This document shows, one piece after another, positions 31,407-38,763 of a stretch of DNA of 38,763 nt. The stretch comes from an uncultured Ruminococcus sp. GTDB lineage: Bacteria > Bacillota > Clostridia > Oscillospirales > Acutalibacteraceae. Each line of letters opens with the position of its first letter. The stretch's first letter is position 1. The stretch covers positions 1 to 38,763 of the forward strand of contig CADBCC010000013.1 in assembly GCA_902793125.1 (NCBI GenBank). Reading direction: 5' to 3'. The position numbers and the translations under genes are program-made. Under the pieces are notes generated by a model. The model did no database searches. It was not told the origin of the DNA and worked only from the letters and a program-made list of their open reading frames with translations.

Positions 31407-32294
31407 ATGGATAAAAAGACAAAACTACTCGCTAAAATTAAATATTTTCTTAACAAAAATATAGACGATAATATCGGCGCTATCGCCGCCCAGTCTGCTT
31501 TCTTCCTGATACTCTCGCTCGTGCCTTTTCTTATGTTCGCTTTTGCGGTTTTATCGTTTTTGAATATTCCGAGGGAATTGTACGATACATATTTAAAGCA
31601 GGTTGTAAGCAACGATTTCAGCGGAGGATTAAAGGCGTTTATAGAAACCGCGTATGACAACTCCGTAAGCGTCGCGTTTACTACAATTATTGTGGCTTTA
31701 TGGTCGGCGGGAAAAGGCTTGTATTCGATAACGGATGGTATTTGCCGTATTTACAAAATAAAAAATAACAAACCCTGGATAATAAAGCGTATTTACGCTA
31801 TGGGATATACTGTTATTATGTTTATTGTAATGCTTCTTCTTGTAGGAGTGCTTGTTGTAACAGGATTTTTCGACGATCAGATAAAACCTTTTTTAGAAGG
31901 TTTGCCTTATGTTGTAGGGCTTTTGTATTCGCTTAGATACATTATAGTATTTATTCTTATTATCATTTTAATCAGCCTTGCAATTAAGCTCTTATTAAGA
32001 AATAAGGTTAAAGACAAACGCTGGGCGAAATTCAGGCTGCAGCTCCCGGGAGTAGCGCTTACATCCCTTTGCTGGATGCTGCTGACGTACGGAATACGGA
32101 TTTACGTTAAATTTTTTAACGGATTTTCAATCTACGGAAGCCTTACGACTATAATTATTATAATGATATGGTTTTATTTCTGTATGTATATTCTCCTTTA
32201 CGGAATACAGTTTAACTATATCAACCGCCGTGAGATTTATCGTTTCAGGATAAGAAACCTTTTTAAAAGAAAAAAGATTGACAAAATAGATTAA
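31407..32294 (+). CDS. YihY/BrkB family inner-membrane protein
   Basis: A 295-residue protein with about six transmembrane helices, starting after GGAAGGGG 12-20 bases upstream. Family landmarks: DNIGAIAAQSAFFLILSLVPF near the N-terminus, VAFTTIIVALWSAGKGLYSI, and the C-terminal YGSLTTIIIIMIWFYFCMYILLYG. It was once misannotated as RNase BN; the real function is unclear, possibly transport or envelope integrity. The last codons overlap the promoter of the FMN riboswitch. Confidence 0.93.
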   Translation: MDKKTKLLAKIKYFLNKNIDDNIGAIAAQSAFFLILSLVPFLMFAFAVLSFLNIPRELYDTYLKQVVSNDFSGGLKAFIETAYDNSVSVAFTTIIVALWSAGKGLYSITDGICRIYKIKNNKPWIIKRIYAMGYTVIMFIVMLLLVGVLVVTGFFDDQIKPFLEGLPYVVGLLYSLRYIIVFILIIILISLAIKLLLRNKVKDKRWAKFRLQLPGVALTSLCWMLLTYGIRIYVKFFNGFSIYGSLTTIIIIMIWFYFCMYILLYGIQFNYINRREIYRFRIRNLFKRKKIDKID

Positions 32295-32305
32295 AAGACT
32301 ATAAT
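32278..32305 (+). promoter_or_regulatory. Promoter of the FMN riboswitch-ribU unit
   Basis: TTGACA (32278-32283), 16-base spacer, TATAAT (32300-32305), overlapping the end of the YihY gene. Confidence 0.75.
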
Positions 32306-32320
32306 ATAATAAGAAGTTGT

Positions 32321-32427
<107 letters not shown>

Positions 32428-32445
32428 TTTTATTCTGTAATTAAG

Positions 32446-32473
32446 CCCCGTTGTGTTTCAACGGGGTATTTTT
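32446..32473 (+). terminator. Riboswitch-controlled terminator before ribU
   Basis: CCCCGTT (32446-32452) pairs with AACGGGG (32460-32466), followed by TATTTTT. It is the expression platform of the FMN riboswitch: its CCCCG arm could pair with the G-rich start of the aptamer when FMN is absent. Confidence 0.9.
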
Positions 32474-32525
32474 CTTTATAAGAATAATTCCGGGACGCTT
32501 CCTTAATTTTAAAGGAGGTCATATT

Positions 32526-33194
32526 ATGACAAAATCAAACGAAAGATTAAAAACCTTATGCGCTTTGGCTATGCTTACGGCTATCGCAATAGTGTGCGAT
32601 ATCTTTATAAGAATCCCCAATATCGGTGGATTTCTTACCTATGAGCCGAAGGATGTTATACTTGTAATCGGAGCGTTTATCTTTAATCCGATAGCGGGTA
32701 TTATAATGTCGCTTGTTGTGTGCCTGGTTGAAATGGTAACCATCAGTACAACGGGTTTAATCGGACTGCTTATGAACTTTTTGTCCTCGGCTGTGTTTGT
32801 CGGCGTAAGCTCGGTAATCTACCACCGCGATAAAAGGATGTCGAAAGCGATTGTCGGACTTTTGGCGGGTTCGGTTTCTATGATAGTTATAATGCTTTTA
32901 TGGAATTATATTATGACGCCGATTTTTATGGGCGTTCCGAGAGAAGCTGTGCTGCAAATGTTCCTGCCGCTCTTGATTCCCTTTAACGCGCTTAAAGCAG
33001 GGCTTAATACCGCGCTTGTGCTTTTGCTTTACAAAGGTGTTGTAACAGCTTTAAGAAAGTCAAAATTAGTTCCCGAAAGAGAAGGATATGAAAACTCCAA
33101 CAAAAAGACCAATACCGTGATACTGATTGCCGTTTCGGCGTTAATAGTCGCTACGCTTTTGGTTGTGCTTCTTATTTTCGCGGGAATAATTTAA
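32526..33194 (+). CDS. ribU: Riboflavin ECF transporter substrate-binding subunit RibU
   Basis: A 222-residue integral membrane S component for riboflavin with six predicted helices. It has the RibU features LAMLTAIAIVCDIF, FLTYEPKDVILVIGAFIF and NFLSSAVFVGVSSVIY. The start at 32526 follows AAAGGAGG at ideal distance; the frame extends to 32451, but that region is the riboswitch terminator. It needs the EcfAAT module, which is not in the window. Expression is repressed by FMN through the riboswitch. Confidence 0.95.
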   Translation: MTKSNERLKTLCALAMLTAIAIVCDIFIRIPNIGGFLTYEPKDVILVIGAFIFNPIAGIIMSLVVCLVEMVTISTTGLIGLLMNFLSSAVFVGVSSVIYHRDKRMSKAIVGLLAGSVSMIVIMLLWNYIMTPIFMGVPREAVLQMFLPLLIPFNALKAGLNTALVLLLYKGVVTALRKSKLVPEREGYENSNKKTNTVILIAVSALIVATLLVVLLIFAGII

Positions 33195-33232
33195 GTTTCT
33201 TCTACGGCTGAAAAATATAAGCATAAAAATTA

Positions 33233-33261
33233 TTGACAAAATTATCGAATAGTATTATTAT
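33233..33261 (+). promoter_or_regulatory. Promoter of the THF riboswitch-folT unit
   Basis: TTGACA (33233-33238), 17-base spacer, TATTAT (33256-33261), about 10 bases before the riboswitch. Confidence 0.75.
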
Positions 33262-33270
33262 AATTAAGTT

Positions 33271-33366
33271 CACAGAGTAGGAATTTACGCGTAAAGTGCT
33301 TTCCGAACGGGGAGTTGTCGGAAAGACGAAAGTATTTACTGCGGTGTAAGTTCCGCATCCCACTGT
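33271..33366 (+). promoter_or_regulatory. Tetrahydrofolate riboswitch
   Basis: The conserved THF-I blocks are seen: GAGTAG at the 5' end, CGCGTAAAGTG, GAACGGGGAGTTGTC, GACGAAAG, GCGGTG and CCGCATCCCACT, with ACAG / CTGT closing P1. The place directly before folT and the following terminator fit a folate-responsive switch. Confidence 0.93.
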
Positions 33367-33381
33367 TACATCAGAAGTAAT

Positions 33382-33407
33382 GCGGGCGGCTGTGCTGTCC
33401 GCTTTTT
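33382..33407 (+). terminator. Terminator of the THF riboswitch
   Basis: GCGGGCGGC (33382-33390) pairs with GCTGTCCGC (33394-33402), with two G-U pairs, followed by TTTTT. It is the likely expression platform. Confidence 0.88.
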
Positions 33408-33436
33408 CCTTTGTAACATCGATACAAGGAGAAGAA

Positions 33437-33997
33437 ATGAAAAATAAATTTTATAATTCCGCAAAAGAATTAAGTAGTGTGCAGCCGCTCGTAGCCTTAG
33501 CTATGCTTTTGGCGATAAGGGTGATTGTCGGTATTTTCGCGAACTCCACAATGGCGCTGTTCGGGAATATGGTTAAAATAAGCGTGAACTTTCTGCCGAT
33601 AGCAATCGCGGCAGCTTTGTTCGGGCCTGTCGGAGCGGCTTTAGTCGGCGGACTCGGGGATATTATCTCGTTCTTTGTTAACCCCGCAAGCGGCGGAGCG
33701 TACTTCCCGGGCTTTACACTAAACGGAATACTCACAGGTCTGATTTTAGGCATATTTCTTTATAAGAATAATGTTACCCTTAAATCGGTTCTTATCTCCT
33801 GGAGTATAAACGCCGTTTTCGTTGAAGTACTGCTGTCGGGATACTGGCTTTACTTTATTTACGGAATGGGCTCGGGAACTTCGTTCTACGTGTATTTGTG
33901 GACGAGAGTTATAAGCGAGGCAATTAAGTTTATACCTTCTGTATTGCTGATTTTAGCTGTCGGAAAAGCGGTAGAGAAAATTAAAATTAAAAGTTAA
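33437..33997 (+). CDS. folT: Folate ECF transporter substrate-binding subunit FolT
   Basis: A 186-residue membrane S component of the FolT type. It has landmarks such as VALAMLLAIRVIVGIF, KISVNFLPIAIAAALFGPVGAALVGGLGDIISF and GGAYFPGFTLNGILTGLILG (read in pieces); these match the folate-family ECF S protein, including the conserved FxPGFT segment. The start at 33437 follows CAAGGAGAAG; an upstream ATG in frame at 33380 lies inside the riboswitch terminator. Expression is controlled by the THF riboswitch. The energising EcfAAT module is elsewhere. Confidence 0.95.
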   Translation: MKNKFYNSAKELSSVQPLVALAMLLAIRVIVGIFANSTMALFGNMVKISVNFLPIAIAAALFGPVGAALVGGLGDIISFFVNPASGGAYFPGFTLNGILTGLILGIFLYKNNVTLKSVLISWSINAVFVEVLLSGYWLYFIYGMGSGTSFYVYLWTRVISEAIKFIPSVLLILAVGKAVEKIKIKS

Positions 33998-34002
33998 GTT
34001 TA

Positions 34003-34038
34003 GGTCGGAGAATTAAGATTCTTCGGCCTTTATTCTTT
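34003..34038 (+). terminator. Terminator of folT
   Basis: GGTCGGAGAAT (34003-34013) pairs with ATTCTTCGGCC (34018-34028), including G-U pairs, followed by TTTATTCTTTT. Confidence 0.75.
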
Positions 34039-34087
34039 TAACGAAAAATAATTATGCGCCCTTACTGTTTTTGCAGTCGCAAAATAA

Positions 34088-34118
34088 AAAACGCCGGTCT
34101 AAAAGTCCGACGTTTTTA
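34088..34118 (-). terminator. Terminator of the licD operon
   Basis: Minus strand: AACGTCGG pairs with CCGGCGTT (one G-U) around a loop of about nine bases, followed by TTTTATTTT. It is 24 bases past the licD stop. Confidence 0.8.
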
Positions 34119-34141
34119 TTATTCTATTTTAGAAATAAAAC

Positions 34142-34990
34142 TTATTTTTTACACGGTGTATTTAAGTCAAGGTAGGCTAAATCGTGGGAGATAACCTGTT
34201 CCTCTTTGGGCGGAGGAGTCATATAATCTTTTCCGAAAGCTAACTCAAGATACTTTTCATATCCCGCCATAGCTTTAAATTTTTCTCCCTCGAACTCAAT
34301 CTCAACCGTATCGTAAAAGAGCTCTTTCGGATACTCGTTTTTCATAATTCTCGGACCGGCGCAAAGCTCGCATATGTAATCGCAGTCCTCGATTTTATAT
34401 TTAGTCATATGCCTTTCGGCAAACTTCCATATTTTCTTACGGGTTTTATAACTTCTGAAAATCCCTAAAAGTATTTTGCTTCCTAAAGTCATAATACCGC
34501 CGTGCTTTTCAGGGATAGTCTGCGCTCTGAAAAGCGAGTAGATTATACACCAGAAAAACTGGAAGTATTTTTTTATTCTGCCCGACGGTCTCGGATCGAT
34601 CGGAAAAATATCGAACGCTACGCCGTGGGGAATGTCTAAATCTTTCTGATAGTTTTTTATAAGCGTCGCGCTTGTATCGACTAAAGTCGCGAAACAGTTG
34701 CGGGTAAAGGTATCGTCAGTTTCGTTAAGCAGTACAAATCGCTTGTCCTTACTTTCACTAAGGTACTTTTTTATAAACAGCTCGTAATCTTCCCTCGGCA
34801 TAAAAACATCGGCGTCATCGTCCCAGGGAATGAATTTTCCGTAGCGAAGCGAACCTATAAGACATCCGCCGCATACGTAATAGGTAATGGAACGGCTGTC
34901 GCAAAAATCCCTGAAGTGTTTAAGAATATCAAGTTCTTTAAGCTGCAGAGCGCGGAGCTCTTCACCGCTGAGTTTAATTGTTTCAGCCAT
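34142..34990 (-). CDS. LicD family nucleotidyltransferase-fold protein
   Basis: A 282-residue protein of the LicD family, whose studied members transfer phosphocholine onto teichoic acid or glycans. The core is visible: HFRDFCDSRSITYYVCGGCLIGSLRYGKF, then IPWDDDADVFMPREDYELF with the catalytic DDDAD cluster (pieces read separately). The C-terminal part (CELCAGP, YPKELFYDTVEIEFEG) also fits. The donor may be CDP-choline or another CDP-alcohol; no licABC genes are near. It starts 4 bases after the GT2 gene, so both belong to one surface-glycan operon. Confidence 0.92.
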   Translation of the reverse strand: MAETIKLSGEELRALQLKELDILKHFRDFCDSRSITYYVCGGCLIGSLRYGKFIPWDDDADVFMPREDYELFIKKYLSESKDKRFVLLNETDDTFTRNCFATLVDTSATLIKNYQKDLDIPHGVAFDIFPIDPRPSGRIKKYFQFFWCIIYSLFRAQTIPEKHGGIMTLGSKILLGIFRSYKTRKKIWKFAERHMTKYKIEDCDYICELCAGPRIMKNEYPKELFYDTVEIEFEGEKFKAMAGYEKYLELAFGKDYMTPPPKEEQVISHDLAYLDLNTPCKK

Positions 34991-34994
34991 AGCT

Positions 34995-36005
34995 TTAACC
35001 TTTTTTCTTTAGTTTCTTTTTCCAGAATGGTATTTTCAAAATTCCGATTATTGTTCCGAACCCGTACGACAGATGCATAAGCGGGAAGAGGAAAGGAAGT
35101 AAAAAGTAGTGGATATGAATATCTCTCATCGTAAAACAGCTTACGGTGTTTACGAAGTCAAACATCGAATACAGAAGAAGTAAAATCTCGAGTAAAAGCG
35201 GATATCCTAAGCATGCGATTACCGTACAGGCAATAAGAGAAACTACGAATAAAAACGGTACGAAGTGGTAGTAGGAAAGGCATTTCGGAGATACGGAAAG
35301 AGTGAGTCCTATCCATTTTCCGTTTCCGTATTTTTGTTTAATCATACCTTTTAGGGTGTTTCGTGTATGCTGATATGAGATAATCTCGGGGTTAAAGCAG
35401 AGCTTAAAGCCTGCTTTCTGCATTCTGTAGTGTATTTCATTATCTTCGGTTCTTGTTAAGTCTTCGTTAAAAAATCCGATTTTGTCAAAAACCTCGCGCT
35501 TGTATGCGCCGTGGAAAAGCGAGTTAACGTAGGTTTTTCCCTGCTGGCGTCTGTATGGAGCGATTGAACTTCCGAACATCGAGGTTTCAACAAGCAGGAG
35601 AGTTTCTTTCCAGGGGGTGGGTTTGTCGATAATATTCGGTCTGAAACCTCCGCAGATATATTCGCCCGAAGAAAGGGTTTCAACATTTTTTTCTATAAAG
35701 TCGCTCGGGATTGAGGCGTGGGCGTCAATCCTGACTACAGCGTCGCCGTGGTAGTTGTTAAGCACAACATTCCATCCGCATGGCTGGGTGCGCTTCGGGT
35801 TAGAGAGTACGGTTACTCCGTAAAAGTCTACGTCGTTGTTTTTCTTAAAGGTTTCCATAATTTTTTTTGTGTTATCGGTTGAGTTGCTGTCTACAAGGAT
35901 AACCTCTATTTTTTTATGGTCGTAGCTTTGGGCACAGATGTCTTTAAGAAGCGAGCCGAGCGAGTTTTTCTCGTTATAAGCAATTACGCCTATAGTAACT
36001 ATCAT
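34995..36005 (-). CDS. Family 2 glycosyltransferase
   Basis: A 336-residue GT-A fold glycosyltransferase anchored by three C-terminal hydrophobic segments. The nucleotide-binding start TIGVIAYNEKNSLGSLL, VDSNSTDNT, the metal motif in AVVRIDAHA, and the acceptor-side TEDNEIHYRM are present. It resembles the GT2 enzymes of exopolysaccharide or wall-polymer clusters that add sugars to lipid-linked acceptors. The sugar is unknown. The ATG overlaps the stop of the preceding membrane protein gene by 4 bases and licD follows directly. Confidence 0.93.
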   Translation of the reverse strand: MIVTIGVIAYNEKNSLGSLLKDICAQSYDHKKIEVILVDSNSTDNTKKIMETFKKNNDVDFYGVTVLSNPKRTQPCGWNVVLNNYHGDAVVRIDAHASIPSDFIEKNVETLSSGEYICGGFRPNIIDKPTPWKETLLLVETSMFGSSIAPYRRQQGKTYVNSLFHGAYKREVFDKIGFFNEDLTRTEDNEIHYRMQKAGFKLCFNPEIISYQHTRNTLKGMIKQKYGNGKWIGLTLSVSPKCLSYYHFVPFLFVVSLIACTVIACLGYPLLLEILLLLYSMFDFVNTVSCFTMRDIHIHYFLLPFLFPLMHLSYGFGTIIGILKIPFWKKKLKKKG

Positions 36006-36793
36006 ACTATTTTACCATCCTTATAAAGTCTTATAAGCCATTTTGAAGAAGTGGCAAAAGAGGTGCTCATATACGGTATAACATAGATAGCGGGAAGTAC
36101 AAAGAAGCAAAGAGCTATCCACGGAATAAATGAAATAAAAAGCCTGAATGCGTCTTTTCCGTGTTTTTTAAGAATTGCTTTAGACGCGGAAATTGTGTTT
36201 TCGGTTTCTCCGTCATTTTCAATAAAAAGGAAATCCGCGATATAAAGTTTTGCGGAACGTATAATTCCGAATACAATGCCTGTAATAAAAAACACAAGCT
36301 GAATATAATACGCAATTTCGTTAGCGGTTACGGTTGTAAGAAGCTGAACCGAAAAGAAATATGTAACCGCCCAAAGAATAAAAAACGGTATTAATCCGAT
36401 TAAAATGTTTACGATAAATCTTACGGTGAGCAGGAGGTTGAACTGAAGCGCCGAAAGAAATTTATTTCTTTTAAAGAAATAAAAAACATCTTTTAATTCG
36501 CCCTCTTTACCGCTTGCTATATTGTAACAGATTTTAAGAAAACCGTTTTTAGCAGGAGTAAGAAGCATAAAAACGAGTACACCCGTGCAAACGATTACGG
36601 TAAAAATGTTTTCCGTATTCGGCTTCAGCATTCCGTTTTCATTTCGGATTCCGAAAACGCTGACGGCTAAATCAACGCCCGTGACAACAAGACATATCAT
36701 AGCCGATAAAAGAAGAAATCCTGCAACAAGGGAAATCCATTTACCGTTCATAGCCTCTCGTGACTGGGCTTTTATTATTTTTTCTACATTCAT
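36002..36793 (-). CDS. Multi-pass membrane protein, DUF975-like
   Basis: A 263-residue integral membrane protein with about six hydrophobic segments. The N-terminal IIKAQSREAMNGKWISLVAGFLLLSAM and the C-terminal LFISFIPWIALCFFVLPAIYVIPYMSTSFA (read in parts) resemble DUF975 proteins, whose function is unknown. The weak, low-complexity match keeps this as a likeness. It lies between pepV and the GT2 gene and overlaps the latter by 4 bases, so it probably acts at the envelope with them. Confidence 0.75.
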   Translation of the reverse strand: MNVEKIIKAQSREAMNGKWISLVAGFLLLSAMICLVVTGVDLAVSVFGIRNENGMLKPNTENIFTVIVCTGVLVFMLLTPAKNGFLKICYNIASGKEGELKDVFYFFKRNKFLSALQFNLLLTVRFIVNILIGLIPFFILWAVTYFFSVQLLTTVTANEIAYYIQLVFFITGIVFGIIRSAKLYIADFLFIENDGETENTISASKAILKKHGKDAFRLFISFIPWIALCFFVLPAIYVIPYMSTSFATSSKWLIRLYKDGKIV

Positions 36794-36804
36794 AAAATCA
36801 CCAA

Positions 36805-38082
36805 TTATTCGGTATATAGTTTATAAATCGCCTGTAAACAAATCTTGGCGTGAGTAAAAAACATTTCCTCATCAATACTTTCGTCCGCGTTGTGCATATT
36901 TACGTTATCTTCTTTAAAAGCGGGCCCGAAAGCAACGCCTTTTCCTTTTAGCATACGCGCGTAAGTTCCGCCGCCCGTCGAGTAAAGCTCGGGCTTTTCG
37001 CCTGTTATATCTTCATACGCTTTTGAAAGCGTCGAAACTATCTTGCTGTCTTTCGGAAGATAGAGCGGTTCGATATTGTGAATAATTTCAGTTTTAAGAT
37101 TATAACTTTCGCAGAGCAATTTAATTTGTTTATAAATTTTGTTTCCGTCTTTGGTTACGGGATAGCGTATATCAAGCGTAAAGTACGACTCGGCTTCGTT
37201 AATACGAACTTTTCCGAGATTGCAGGTAAGCTCTCCCGACGGCTCGTCGCTCATTTTTATACCGAGTGATTCGCCGTTTGTTTCATTCGAAATTTTATCG
37301 TTTATAAAAGTTAAAAGCGAGCTGAGCTCAACTTCATTATTCTTTAAAAGCATAATAAGTCCTGCCGCGGCATTTTTACCCTTGTCAGGCATACAGGCGT
37401 GGGCAGCTTTACCTAAGAAAGAATTTTCCTTTAATTCGTTATTAGAATAATAAACAGCGCGCGCTTCTTCAGGAACAGCGTTAACTGCCGAACCCGCATA
37501 AAATTCCTTTATAGAATTATTCTTTCCGCCGGAAATTTTTATTTGCAAAATTCCCTTTTCGGCAAAGCAGATTCCGTAGTCGCTGTCGGGGGTAAAGCTC
37601 ATTTCGGGAAGAGGCTCTTCGGAGAAATAGGTTTCCATATCGCTCATACCGATTTCCTCGTCGGTGCCGAAAATACACCGCACGGTGTTTTTGCCTTTAA
37701 CGTGATTATCTTTAAGGGCTTTAAGGCAGTATAGGTCGATTATTGACGCGCCTTTGTCGTCTGCGACGCCTCTGCCGTAGAGCCTGCCGTTTTTACGAGT
37801 AAGTGTAAAAGGCTCAACGCTCCAGTTTTTACCCGCGGGCACAACGTCAAGGTGGGTGAGAACCCCGCGGAGTTCCCCGCCGCTGCCGAGCTCGATATGT
37901 CCCGCTTTATCTTTTATGTTTTTTACGGTAAGTCCCGATTCTTCGGCCCTTTTAAGGATGAAGTCCAAAGCTTTTTTACAGTTTTCGCTTCCTTCGGAAG
38001 ATACCGATTTTATTTCTAAAAGAGTTTTTAAATCATTTAAAATATCTTCTTTATAATCTAATATCTTTTTACCGAAGTCCAT
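36805..38082 (-). CDS. M20 family dipeptidase, PepV/Sapep-like
   Basis: A 425-residue metallopeptidase of the Sapep/PepV branch. Metal-site motifs are present: THLDVVPAG (HxD), YGRGVADDKGASI (the bridging aspartate) and FGTDEEIG (catalytic and ligand Glu), then YSTGGGTYAR late. Sapep enzymes are Mn2+-dependent cytoplasmic dipeptidases. AAAGG lies 12 bases before the ATG at 38082. It is somewhat shorter than PepV (about 470), with the reduction in the lid domain. It is transcribed with the surface-glycan genes, possibly by read-through. Confidence 0.9.
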   Translation of the reverse strand: MDFGKKILDYKEDILNDLKTLLEIKSVSSEGSENCKKALDFILKRAEESGLTVKNIKDKAGHIELGSGGELRGVLTHLDVVPAGKNWSVEPFTLTRKNGRLYGRGVADDKGASIIDLYCLKALKDNHVKGKNTVRCIFGTDEEIGMSDMETYFSEEPLPEMSFTPDSDYGICFAEKGILQIKISGGKNNSIKEFYAGSAVNAVPEEARAVYYSNNELKENSFLGKAAHACMPDKGKNAAAGLIMLLKNNEVELSSLLTFINDKISNETNGESLGIKMSDEPSGELTCNLGKVRINEAESYFTLDIRYPVTKDGNKIYKQIKLLCESYNLKTEIIHNIEPLYLPKDSKIVSTLSKAYEDITGEKPELYSTGGGTYARMLKGKGVAFGPAFKEDNVNMHNADESIDEEMFFTHAKICLQAIYKLYTE

Positions 38083-38111
38083 TTTTCATTGCCTTTCAAC
38101 TGTAGATTTTT

Positions 38112-38763
38112 TCAGACAGCACGCTGTTTTCTCCGCCTGAAAATCTCTATAATGATTAAAGCGGAAATATACATAAGATATATTATACCACATACTGTTG
38201 TAATTATAATTCCGGTAAGGAAACCGGGAGGATTGTATTTAAAGACAATCTTGCTTTGTTTATTTCCCTTAACCGAAACCGCCATAAATCCGTAATTTGC
38301 CTTAACGATTTCTGATTTTTTACCGTTAACGTAAGCGCTCCAGCCCTCGTCGTACGGTACGCTGAAGAATAAGAGGTTGTCTTTTCCTCTGTTATATATT
38401 TTTGCTTTAAAGCCCTCGTTTGTGTATCTGAAATCCGAGCAGGAATTCTTTTTAAGTTTATTGCAGTCCTCAAGATATTTTTCCCGGCCGAATTCGAAGC
38501 TGTCGGTTTTGCTTTTGAATTTCTTTTTTTCGTAAAGATTTTTAATATCGTTTTCGCCGTAACCCGTTATCTGCGAATATTTTACAATATCTTTAGCGCT
38601 TAATACCATAGCTTTTAAGTAGGCTTCACTCTTGTAATCTTTTTCAACGCTTTTGAATTCCTTTTTTGTTATAAAGCTTTCGTACATAAAGCCCATCGGA
38701 ATATAGTAATCGTTTTTATATACTTTATAGCCGTTAGTCTTTTTTAAGTAGCTCCATCCGGGC
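38112..38763 (-). CDS. YfhO family membrane protein, C-terminal part (5' truncated)
   Basis: The frame is open to the right edge, so only the last 217 or so residues are seen; the ATG at 38696 is internal. YKNDYYIPMGFMYES is the family's usual N-x-x-[YF]-x-[LI]-P-[LM]-GF motif, and the later segment has LFFSVPYDEGWSAYVNGKKSE, typical of the extracellular beta region of YfhO (read in two parts). One C-terminal transmembrane helix (IIITTVCGIIYLMYISALIII) is followed by a basic tail. YfhO proteins are large GT-C-like membrane proteins linked to wall-teichoic or lipoteichoic acid glycosylation in Bacillus/Listeria. Confidence 0.9.
   Translation of the reverse strand, partial: PGWSYLKKTNGYKVYKNDYYIPMGFMYESFITKKEFKSVEKDYKSEAYLKAMVLSAKDIVKYSQITGYGENDIKNLYEKKKFKSKTDSFEFGREKYLEDCNKLKKNSCSDFRYTNEGFKAKIYNRGKDNLLFFSVPYDEGWSAYVNGKKSEIVKANYGFMAVSVKGNKQSKIVFKYNPPGFLTGIIITTVCGIIYLMYISALIIIEIFRRRKQRAV

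Noticed and set aside
32451-32525. N-terminal extension of ribU
   Set aside because: It would begin inside the FMN riboswitch terminator; the ATG at 32526 has AAAGGAGG.
33380-33436. N-terminal extension of folT
   Set aside because: It lies within the THF riboswitch terminator; the ATG at 33437 has AAGGAGAAG.

Overview
The window looks like a chromosomal segment of an anaerobic, Gram-positive, spore-forming member of the Clostridia, most likely a Ruminococcus-like Oscillospiraceae. The support is a dockerin-bearing secreted protein, the scpA-scpB-DUF2953-ytfJ-dacB-rluB block typical of Firmicutes, Firmicutes-type riboswitches (FMN, tetrahydrofolate) with ECF vitamin transporters, an acetate kinase beside tmcAL, AGGAGG-type ribosome binding sites and several TTG starts. 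No rRNA, CRISPR array, transposase or prophage gene was seen. The species is not identified.

Layout. 1-5000 (+): the end of a WalJ-like metallo-hydrolase, rlmH, rqcH and a Na/Pi cotransporter. 5050-6770: an AT-rich islet with a small XRE regulator divergent from a zinc-ribbon membrane protein (shared palindromic operator) and a lipoprotein. 6835-8771 (+): a TrpR-like regulator, a methyltransferase and hslO. 8843-9338 (+): five tRNAs (Val, Asp, Phe, Gly, Cys). 9428-11458: a large secreted helical protein (-) divergent from two tandem paralogous 43-44 residue peptides with a YxxPEF leader-like motif (+). 11549-18181: a DMT exporter, rpmB (-), a site-2 protease, then scpA to rluB. 18217-21511 (+): a three-gene biotin-dependent carboxyltransferase cluster that resembles the 12S/1.3S/5S transcarboxylase set, with no biotin carboxylase or OadB nearby. 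21580-24513: a K+ channel and tmcAL (-), then ackA (+). 24634-28731: secreted CAP and LRR/dockerin proteins (+), with DUF378, a zinc-ribbon membrane protein and an lgt-family gene (-). 28883-31387 (+): an amino-acid ABC importer. 31407-33997 (+): a YihY-family protein, then FMN riboswitch-ribU and THF riboswitch-folT. 34142-38763 (-): a cell-surface cluster of licD, a GT2, a membrane protein, a PepV-like dipeptidase and the end of a YfhO protein.

The most unusual signals are (i) an approximately 132-base element present three times, in front of rqcH, the biotin carrier gene and a zinc-ribbon gene, with conserved blocks at nearly identical distances from the start codon; (ii) the tandem YxxPEF peptides opposite a secreted helical protein; (iii) a divergent promoter pair built around a perfect 22-base palindrome; and (iv) the transcarboxylase-like cluster. 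Several starts were moved because promoter, ribosome binding site or repeat evidence contradicts the longest reading frame.
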